Assembly: GCA_031253545.1 (NCBI GenBank)
Contig: JAIRWH010000092.1
Coordinates: forward strand, 1 to 52,165
DNA length: 52,165 bases
From: Oscillospiraceae bacterium
GTDB taxonomy: Bacteria > Bacillota > Clostridia > Oscillospirales > UBA929
Direction of reading: 5' to 3'
Positions 26,540-33,433 of this stretch are shown here, one piece after another. Position numbers and translations under genes: made by a program. The notes beneath the pieces were generated by a model that saw only the letters and a program-made list of their open reading frames with translations, was not told where the DNA came from and ran no database searches. Positions within the stretch are counted from its first letter, which is position 1, and each line of letters opens with the position of its first letter.

Positions 26540-27594
26540 TGGCGGCTTACCTGACCCTGGCCGGCGGCCGCAGCTTTCGCGGGGAGTATTTCGGCGCCGA
26601 AGGCGAGGTTACCGGGGAGGTGGTGTTTTCCACCGGCATGGTCGGTTATTTGGAAACGCTCACGGACCCCAGCTATTACGGTCAGATATTGCTCCAAACA
26701 TTCCCGCTTATCGGCAATTACGGCGTTATACCCCCCGACTTCGAGAGCGCGGGGGTGGCCGCCGCCGCGTATATCGTCAAACACCCGTGTCAAACGCCCT
26801 CCAACTTCCGCAGCGAGGGCAAACTCTCCGACTTCCTGCGCGAGCGCGGCGTGGTGGGTTTGTGCGGCATAGACACCAGGGCGCTCGCGAAGACCATACG
26901 CAGCGGCGGCGTGATGAACGGCAAAATTACATATTCGCCCCCCACGCCCGCCGACATGGCCGAAATATCGGCTTATTCCGTGCGGCGCGCCGTGGCCGCC
27001 TGCTCCGTGAAACAGCTCGAAAAGCACGGCGCGCCCGGCGCCCGGCGCGTGGCGCTGATGGACTTCGGCACAAAGCGCGGCATTATCGAGGCCCTCGCGA
27101 CCCGCGGCTGTGAGGTGTGGGTTTTCCCGCACGATACGCCCGCCGCCGACATACTGCGCTGCGAGCCGCGCGGCGTTATGCTCGGCAACGGTCCGGGCGA
27201 CCCCGCCGAAGACGCGAACAGCGGCATTGTGGCCGCGCTGCGCGAGCTGCGCGGCGCGGGAATCCCTATATTCGGCATATGCCTCGGCCACCAAATGCTC
27301 GCCTTGGCAAGCGGCTACAAAACCGGAAAGCTCCCGTTTGGCCATCGCGGCACAAACCAGCCCGTGCTCGACACGCGCACAAAACGCGTGTATGTCACAA
27401 GCCAAAACCACGGATACGCCGTGCTCGCCGACGACTGCTCCTTTAAGAACATCAACGACGGCACATGCGAGGGTATGGATTACGGCTTGTCTTTTTCCGT
27501 GCAGTTTCACCCGGAGGCGCGCGGCGGCCCGCTCGACACGGCCTTCCTGTTTGACAGCTTCATCGAAAGGATGGACGCTTATGCCGCTCGATAA
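26536..27594 (+). CDS. carA: carbamoyl-phosphate synthase small (glutaminase) subunit
   Basis: The 352-residue class I amidotransferase feeds ammonia to CarB. The N-terminal half has GEVVFSTGMVGYLETLTDPSYYGQI. The C-terminal half has the nucleophile in FGICLGHQMLALA, and HGYAV and FHPEA with the catalytic His and Glu region. The ATG overlaps the purF stop. The end overlaps the carB start by 14 nt, which would couple synthesis of the two subunits. Confidence 0.97.
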   Translation: MMAAYLTLAGGRSFRGEYFGAEGEVTGEVVFSTGMVGYLETLTDPSYYGQILLQTFPLIGNYGVIPPDFESAGVAAAAYIVKHPCQTPSNFRSEGKLSDFLRERGVVGLCGIDTRALAKTIRSGGVMNGKITYSPPTPADMAEISAYSVRRAVAACSVKQLEKHGAPGARRVALMDFGTKRGIIEALATRGCEVWVFPHDTPAADILRCEPRGVMLGNGPGDPAEDANSGIVAALRELRGAGIPIFGICLGHQMLALASGYKTGKLPFGHRGTNQPVLDTRTKRVYVTSQNHGYAVLADDCSFKNINDGTCEGMDYGLSFSVQFHPEARGGPLDTAFLFDSFIERMDAYAAR

Positions 27595-30500
27595 AAGCAT
27601 AAAAAAGGTCCTGGTCATCGGCTCCGGCCCCATAGTCATCGGCCAGGCGGCGGAGTTTGACTACGCGGGCACTCAGGCCTGCCGCGTGCTGCGTAAGGAC
27701 GGCATAGAGATTGTGCTCGTCAACTCCAACCCCGCCACGATTATGACCGACGGCAATATCGCCGACAGAATCTACATCGAGCCGCTCACGCTCGCCACGG
27801 TGAAACGTATCATTGAAAAAGAAAGCCCGGACAGTATCCTCTCCGGCCTCGGCGGCCAAACGGGGCTGACGCTCTGTATGCAGCTCTCGCGCGCGGGGTT
27901 TTTGCGCGAGCGCGGCGTGAGGCTGCTCGGCTCTTCTCCCGACGCCATAGACAAAGCCGAGGACAGGCAAATCTTCAAGGAAACCATGCGCTCCTGCGGG
28001 CAGCCCGTGGTGCCCTCCGTCATCGCCACGGACGTATCCGCCGCCTTGGCGTTCGCGCAAGCCGAGGGCTACCCCGTGATAGTGCGCCCCGCCTTCACGC
28101 TGGGCGGCAGCGGCGGCGGTATTGCCAAAGACGAGGCAAGGCTGCGCGACATCGCCTCCGGCGGGCTCGCGCTCTCGCCAATCGGCCAGATACTCGTGGA
28201 AAAATCCATCGCCGGGTGGAAGGAGATAGAGTTTGAGGTCATGCGCGACCGCGCGGGCAACGCCGTGGCCATCTGTTCCATGGAAAACCTCGACCCTATG
28301 GGCATACACACGGGCGACAGCATAGTCATCGCCCCCGCCGTGACGCTCGCCGACCGCGAATACCAAATGCTCCGCACGGCGGCGCTGAATATTGTCCATT
28401 CCCTCGGCGTGGAGGGCGGCTGCAATGTGCAGCTCGCGCTGCACCCGCACAGCTTCGAGTATGCCGTCATCGAGGTCAACCCGCGTGTGTCGCGCTCATC
28501 CGCCCTCGCGAGCAAGGCCACGGGCTACCCCATTGCCAAAGTGGCCACAAAGGTGGCTGTCGGCTACACGCTCGACGAAATCGTCAACGCCGTGACCGGC
28601 ACCACCTTCGCCGCGTTTGAGCCGGCGCTGGACTATGTGGCGGTCAAGTTCCCCAAATGGCCGTTTGATAAGTTCGTATACGCCCAAAAGGACTTGGGCA
28701 CACAGATGAAGGCTACCGGCGAGGTTATGGCCATCGCGGACACGTTTGAGGAGGCGCTGCTCAAAGCCGTGCGCGGGGCGGAAATCGGCGTGAGCGACCT
28801 TGCCCTGCCGAGCCTTGCCGCCAAGACGGACGGCGAGATTCGCGCCATGCTCTCCGCCGTGACCGACGACAGGCTCTTTGTGCTGTACGCCGCCATAAAG
28901 CGAGGCTTTGACATAGACGAGATATACGAGGCCACAAAGGTGGACCGCTGGTTCCTGCACGGCATAGCCAACATCGCCCGAGGGGCTTTCGCCCCCGCCG
29001 CGCCCCTCATTTACAAGATGGTGGACACCTGCGGCGGCGAGTTTGAGGCGAAAACGCCGTATTTCTACTCCGTCAGCCGCGGCGAGGAAAACGAAGCCCT
29101 GCCGTTTGCGCAAAAGAGCGCCAAACCGCGCGTGGCGGTGCTCGGCAGCGGCCCCATACGCATAGGCCAGGGCATAGAGTTTGACTACGCCTGTGTGCAT
29201 TGCGTGTGGACGCTGAAAGAGATGGGCTATGAGGTCATCGTCATCAACAATAACCCGGAGACGGTGTCCACCGACTTCGACACGGCGGACAGGCTCTACT
29301 TCGAGCCGCTCTGTGTGGACGACGTGATGGGCGTGATAGAGGTCGAAAGGCCGCAGGGAGTCATAGTGGCCTTCGGCGGCGGCACGGCGATAAAACTCAC
29401 CAAAAAACTGAGCGAGCGCGGCGTGCCCATTATCGGCACCTCCGCCGACAGCATAGACATATGCGAAGACAGGGAGCGCTTCGACGCGCTGCTGGAACGC
29501 CTTGACATAAAGCGCCCGAAGGGCTTCGCCGTCACCACGGAGGCCCAGGCGCTGGAAGCCGCCGAAAAGCTCGGCTACCCCGTGTTAATGCGGCCGTCTT
29601 ATGTGCTCGGCGGGCAGAATATGATTATCTCGTTTTCGCGCGAGGACATACGCGAATATATGGCAATCATCCTGCGCCACAAGCAGGAGAACCCCGTGTT
29701 GATAGACAAATACCTCAGCGGGCCGGAGATAGAGGTGGACGCCATCTGCGACGGCTCGGACGTGCTCATACCCGGTATCATGGAGCACATCGAGCGCACG
29801 GGTATCCACTCCGGCGACAGCATAGCCGTCTACCCCGCCGTCAGCTTAGACGACGAGACCTTGGAGAAGATATGCGCCATTACCGGGCGGCTTTGCAGGG
29901 AACTTCGCGTGAAGGGGCTTGTGAACATACAGTATGTGCTGTACGATAACGACGTTTACGTTATCGAGGTCAACCCCAGGGCTTCGCGCACCGTGCCGTA
30001 TATCAGCAAGGTCACGGGCGTGCCCATGTGCGAGCTTGCCACAAAGGCCGCCTTGGGCCACACCCTCGCCTCGCTCGGCGTATCGCCCGGCATTGCCAAA
30101 ATCCCGCCGTATACGGCGGTGAAGGTGCCCGTGTTTTCCTTCGAGAAGCTCGCCGATGTGGACACCCACCTCGGCCCGGAGATGAAGTCTACCGGCGAGG
30201 TGCTGGGCTTGGGCAAAAACTTGCAGGAAGCGCTTTACAAGGGGCTTGTGGCCGCGGGCTACAAAATGAAAAAGAGCGGCGGGGTGCTCATAACGGTGCG
30301 CGACGGCGACAAGGCCGAAATCGCCGCCGTGGCCGAAAAGCTGCTCAAATGCGGATTTACCCTCCACGCCACGAGCGGCACGGCGCAATTCCTGACGGGC
30401 AAGGGCATAGCGGCCGAGAGTGTGCCCAAAATCCGCGAAAACCCCGCGGACAACACGGCGCGCCTCTTGGAAAGCGGCAAAATCAGCTATATTATCTCCA

Positions 30501-31522
30501 CCTCCGAAAAAGGCAGAGACCCCGCCCACGACGATGTGCAGCTCCGCAGGAAGGCCACGTCGCTGGGCATACCGTGCCTTACCTCCGTGGACACCGCCAA
30601 CGCCTTGGCGGACAGCCTGCTTTCCGACTACACGGAGACCAACACGGAACTTATTGACGTCAGCCGCCTCAGGAGCGAACGCGTGAAACTCCGCTTCACA
30701 AAAATGCACGGCTGCGGCAACGACTATATCTACATCAACTGCTTCGATATGGCGCTCAACTCCCCCGAATCGCTCTCGGTGTTCCTCTCCGACAGGCATA
30801 CGGGCGTGGGCGGCGACGGGGTGGTGCTGATATTGCGCTCGGATGTCGCCGACGCGCGTATGCGTATGTTCAACCGCGACGGCAGCGAGGGCAAGATGTG
30901 CGGCAACGCCATACGCTGCGTGGCCAAGTACCTCCACGACCACGGCATCGTGAAAAAGCGCGGTATGCGTATCGAAACCGCGAGCGGCGTGAAGAACCTC
31001 ACCCTCTCCACAAAAAACAAGCTCGTGTGGGCAGTGAAGGTGGATATGGGCCGCGCGGAGCTTTCGCCGGGAAAAATCCCCGTAAACCTGTCCGGCGAGA
31101 GCGTGGTGGCGCGGGAGGTCGGCATCGGCGGCAAGGCATACGCCATCACGTGCGTGTCCATGGGCAACCCCCACGCCGTGGTCTTCTGCTCCGGGGTGGA
31201 TAAACTCGACATCGCCGCCATAGGCCCGCTGTTTGAGAACAACCCCCTCTTCCCCGACAGGATAAACACGGAGTTTGTGGAGCTGATTGACAAAACCCAC
31301 ATAAAGATGCGCGTGTGGGAACGCGGCAGCGGCGAGACACAGGCCTGCGGCACGGGCGCTTGCGCCGCCGTTGTGGCGGCCACCCTCAACGGCCATTGCG
31401 ACAAGGGCGCGGACGTGAAGGTGCGGCTGCTCGGCGGCGAGCTGATTATTAACTATACCGACGAGGCCGTGTTTATGACGGGCGACTGCGTGGCGGTGTA
31501 TGACGGGACGGTGGAGATATGA
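27581..31522 (+). CDS. carB-dapF: carbamoyl-phosphate synthase large subunit fused in frame to diaminopimelate epimerase
   Basis: One uninterrupted frame of 1313 codons. Residues 1-1034 are a complete CarB. The first ATP-grasp half begins VLVIGSGPIVIGQAAEFDYAG and the second VAVLGSGPIRIGQGIEFDYA near residue 520. A C-terminal MGS-like regulatory domain follows (GVLITVRDGDKAEIAAVAEKL...TSEKGRDP). Residues 1035-1313 are a complete DapF beginning VKLRFTKMHGCGNDY, with both active-site cysteines (GKMCGNAIRC and TQACGTGACA). No stop codon separates them. CarB makes carbamoyl phosphate for pyrimidines and arginine; DapF makes meso-diaminopimelate for lysine and peptidoglycan. The ATG 27581 overlaps carA, and the TGA overlaps guaA. 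An internal ribosome site may also yield free DapF. Confidence 0.93.
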   Translation: MPLDKSIKKVLVIGSGPIVIGQAAEFDYAGTQACRVLRKDGIEIVLVNSNPATIMTDGNIADRIYIEPLTLATVKRIIEKESPDSILSGLGGQTGLTLCMQLSRAGFLRERGVRLLGSSPDAIDKAEDRQIFKETMRSCGQPVVPSVIATDVSAALAFAQAEGYPVIVRPAFTLGGSGGGIAKDEARLRDIASGGLALSPIGQILVEKSIAGWKEIEFEVMRDRAGNAVAICSMENLDPMGIHTGDSIVIAPAVTLADREYQMLRTAALNIVHSLGVEGGCNVQLALHPHSFEYAVIEVNPRVSRSSALASKATGYPIAKVATKVAVGYTLDEIVNAVTGTTFAAFEPALDYVAVKFPKWPFDKFVYAQKDLGTQMKATGEVMAIADTFEEALLKAVRGAEIGVSDLALPSLAAKTDGEIRAMLSAVTDDRLFVLYAAIKRGFDIDEIYEATKVDRWFLHGIANIARGAFAPAAPLIYKMVDTCGGEFEAKTPYFYSVSRGEENEALPFAQKSAKPRVAVLGSGPIRIGQGIEFDYACVHCVWTLKEMGYEVIVINNNPETVSTDFDTADRLYFEPLCVDDVMGVIEVERPQGVIVAFGGGTAIKLTKKLSERGVPIIGTSADSIDICEDRERFDALLERLDIKRPKGFAVTTEAQALEAAEKLGYPVLMRPSYVLGGQNMIISFSREDIREYMAIILRHKQENPVLIDKYLSGPEIEVDAICDGSDVLIPGIMEHIERTGIHSGDSIAVYPAVSLDDETLEKICAITGRLCRELRVKGLVNIQYVLYDNDVYVIEVNPRASRTVPYISKVTGVPMCELATKAALGHTLASLGVSPGIAKIPPYTAVKVPVFSFEKLADVDTHLGPEMKSTGEVLGLGKNLQEALYKGLVAAGYKMKKSGGVLITVRDGDKAEIAAVAEKLLKCGFTLHATSGTAQFLTGKGIAAESVPKIRENPADNTARLLESGKISYIISTSEKGRDPAHDDVQLRRKATSLGIPCLTSVDTANALADSLLSDYTETNTELIDVSRLRSERVKLRFTKMHGCGNDYIYINCFDMALNSPESLSVFLSDRHTGVGGDGVVLILRSDVADARMRMFNRDGSEGKMCGNAIRCVAKYLHDHGIVKKRGMRIETASGVKNLTLSTKNKLVWAVKVDMGRAELSPGKIPVNLSGESVVAREVGIGGKAYAITCVSMGNPHAVVFCSGVDKLDIAAIGPLFENNPLFPDRINTEFVELIDKTHIKMRVWERGSGETQACGTGACAAVVAATLNGHCDKGADVKVRLLGGELIINYTDEAVFMTGDCVAVYDGTVEI
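30671..30685 (+). promoter_or_regulatory. internal ribosome-binding site and GTG start for free DapF
   Basis: AGGAG (30671-30675), a 7-nt spacer and GTG (30683-30685) lie inside the carB-dapF frame, exactly where unfused DapF proteins begin. This looks like the ancestral dapF start kept after loss of the carB stop codon. Confidence 0.6.
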
Positions 31523-33033
31523 ACGAGCTTGTGTTGGTGCTCGACTTCGGCGGCCAATATAAAGAGCTTATCGCCCGCGCGGTCAGAAATTGCGGCGTGT
31601 ACTCGGCCATCGAGCCCGGCAGTATCTCCGCCGGGGAGATAAAGGCGCGCAACCCCATCGGCATAATAATGACGGGCGGGCCGGACAGCGTGTATCTGCC
31701 GCTCTCGCCCCGGTGCGACGGCGATGTGTGGAGCTTAGGCATACCCGTGCTCGGCATATGCTACGGCATGCAGATGATGTGCCATATGCTCGGCGGCGAG
31801 ATTACCCCCGGCGCCGCCGGCGAATACGGGCGTGTTGTGGTCAGCCCCTCCGCCCCTTCGGCGCTGCTCGGCGCCGACGCGCCGTTTCCCGCCCTCATGA
31901 GCCACGGCGACATCGTATCGCGCCTGCCGGAAGGCTTTGCCGCCACATCCTCCACGCCTTGCTGCCCCGCGGCCTCCTGCGAACACGCGGGGCGGAGGCT
32001 GTACGGCACACAGTTTCACCCCGAATCGGCGCACACGCAAAGCAAGGTTATCCGCAACTTCCTCTTCGATATATGCGGCGCGCGGGGGGACTATAAGTTA
32101 GACGACTATATCGCCACCGCCACGGAGCGTATCCGGCAAAAAGCGGGCGAAGAGCGGGTGCTGCTCGCCTTGTCCGGCGGGGTGGATTCCTCCGTGTGCG
32201 CCGCGCTGCTGGCAAAGGCGCTGCCCGGGCGGCTTACCTGCATATTCGTGGACCACGGCTTCATGCGGCAAGGCGAGGGCGACGAGATAGAGCGCGCGTT
32301 CGCCTCGCGCAAACTGCGCTTTATCCGCGTCAACGCGGCGGACAGGTTCTTGGATAGGCTCAAAGGCGTGACCGACCCGGAGGATAAGCGCAAACGTATC
32401 GGCGAGGAGTTTATCAAGGTATTCGAGGAGCAAGCCGCCGCGCTCGGCAATATACCCGTGTTCGCCCAGGGCACCATATACCCGGATATCGTGGAGTCCG
32501 GCGGCAAATACGGCGCCACCATCAAAAGCCACCACAATGTGGGCGGGCTTCCCGAAAGGCTGAACTTCAAGGAAATCATCGAGCCGCTTTCCGGCCTTTT
32601 CAAAGACGAGGTGCGCCGACTGGGCAAAAAACTCGGCCTGCCCGCCTCGCTGTATGCCAGGCAGCCGTTTCCCGGGCCGGGGCTTGCCATACGCGTAATG
32701 GGCGAGGTCACGCGCGATAAACTTGATGTGCTGCGCCGCGCCGACGCTATAATGCGTGAGGAAATTGACAAATCGGGCAAAAAACCCCACCAGTATTTCG
32801 CCGTGCTCACCGACACGCGCTCGGTGGGCGTGAAGGGCGACGGCAGGACATACGACCGCGTGGTGGCGCTGCGCGCCGTGACCACCAACGACTTCATGAC
32901 GTGCGAATACGCGCCGCTGCCGCACAAGACGCTGCGCGCCATATCCTCGCGCATTACAAGCGAGCTGCCGTCGGTGAGCCGCGTGGTATACGATATAACC
33001 TCAAAACCCCCCTCCACGGTGGAGTGGGAGTAG
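31519..33033 (+). CDS. guaA: GMP synthase (glutamine-hydrolysing)
   Basis: The 504-residue enzyme converts XMP to GMP. The N-terminal class I amidotransferase has Cys in LGICYGMQMMCHMLGG and the FHPESAHT motif. The ATP-pyrophosphatase domain has the PP-loop LLALSGGVDSSVCAALL. The C-terminal dimer domain has RQPFPGPGLAIRVMGEVT and ends IDITSKPP-like (YDITSKPPSTVEWE). The ATG overlaps the carB-dapF stop. It is the last gene of the superoperon and the fourth glutamine amidotransferase in it. Confidence 0.97.
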   Translation: MNELVLVLDFGGQYKELIARAVRNCGVYSAIEPGSISAGEIKARNPIGIIMTGGPDSVYLPLSPRCDGDVWSLGIPVLGICYGMQMMCHMLGGEITPGAAGEYGRVVVSPSAPSALLGADAPFPALMSHGDIVSRLPEGFAATSSTPCCPAASCEHAGRRLYGTQFHPESAHTQSKVIRNFLFDICGARGDYKLDDYIATATERIRQKAGEERVLLALSGGVDSSVCAALLAKALPGRLTCIFVDHGFMRQGEGDEIERAFASRKLRFIRVNAADRFLDRLKGVTDPEDKRKRIGEEFIKVFEEQAAALGNIPVFAQGTIYPDIVESGGKYGATIKSHHNVGGLPERLNFKEIIEPLSGLFKDEVRRLGKKLGLPASLYARQPFPGPGLAIRVMGEVTRDKLDVLRRADAIMREEIDKSGKKPHQYFAVLTDTRSVGVKGDGRTYDRVVALRAVTTNDFMTCEYAPLPHKTLRAISSRITSELPSVSRVVYDITSKPPSTVEWE

Positions 33034-33285
33034 ACGCTGACGTTTTCTATCGTTTCGTAAAGTTTCGCAAATCGTTGCAGCGTAAGGCTTTCGGCTATTT
33101 GTGCTTTTCGTGTCGTTTCGTAATGTGGACCACTTTTTTGCTTTGTGGCCCACAAAATGGGCTACAAAAAACCGTATGTATTCGTACCCATTGTTCCTCT
33201 GTATCAGCTTTATGTAGGTGGCCTGCACTCAGCGGATGTATTGATAGGACACATAGCCGTAACCTTGCGCCGTCTTTGCCGTAAG
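33034..33285. other. intergenic region after guaA
   Basis: About 250 bases without a convincing gene. CGTTTCGTAA occurs twice (near 33052 and 33113), and there is a near-palindrome TTTGTGGCCCACAAA near 33145. Short minus-strand open frames here have broken, unrecognised products and may be decayed sequence. No clear intrinsic terminator was found for guaA. Confidence 0.4.
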
Positions 33286-33314
33286 TTGACAATTCCCGGA
33301 AGATGTGCTATAAA
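33286..33314 (+). promoter_or_regulatory. promoter of the CA-repeat uORF and composite lipoprotein
   Basis: TTGACA (33286-33291) and TATAAA (33309-33314) are 17 bp apart, predicting a start near 33321 and a leader of about 110 nt that includes the (CA)14 tract. Confidence 0.75.
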
Positions 33315-33367
33315 TGAAAAACGGCTTCTATTTGCGACCGATATTACGTTTTGAGGAGTGGATTGTA

Positions 33368-33433
33368 ATGGAAGGACCCCGCCACACACACACACACACA
33401 CACACACACACCGCGACGGCGGTGATGTCATGA
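33368..33433 (+). CDS. short upstream ORF running through the (CA)14 tract
   Basis: ATG 33368 has an excellent ribosome site (GAGGAG 33353-33358, 9-nt spacer). The frame encodes 21 residues: MEGPR, then alternating His-Thr from the CA repeat, then a short tail. Its TGA (33431-33433) overlaps the lipoprotein ATG (33430-33432) as ATGA, the same coupling used elsewhere in the window. It may serve mainly to deliver ribosomes to the lipoprotein start. Its reading frame relative to the lipoprotein depends on the number of CA units. Confidence 0.45.
   Translation: MEGPRHTHTHTHTHTATAVMS
33383..33410 (+). repeat. (CA)14 dinucleotide microsatellite
   Basis: Fourteen perfect CA units lie between a strong ribosome site and the lipoprotein start codon. 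Tracts of this length are rare in bacteria and prone to slippage. Confidence 0.97.

Noticed and set aside
29846-31396. 516-codon open frame on the minus strand opposite carB-dapF, and similar long antisense frames (for example 33328-34833, 10863-12398, 13286-14242)
   Set aside because: They lie opposite well-supported genes, have His/Arg/Gly-rich products without recognisable domains, and follow from the GC-rich third codon position of the real gene.
33115-33160. GTGGACCAC followed by TTTTTT as a guaA terminator
   Set aside because: With a realistic loop the stem is only three base pairs, too weak. The neighbouring TTTGTGGCCCACAAA palindrome lacks a T run.
33358-33432. GTG 33358 as the lipoprotein start giving a His-Thr-rich N-terminus
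   Set aside because: This codon overlaps the ribosome site itself and would place 24 polar residues before the signal peptide. ATG 33430 starts a standard lipoprotein signal.
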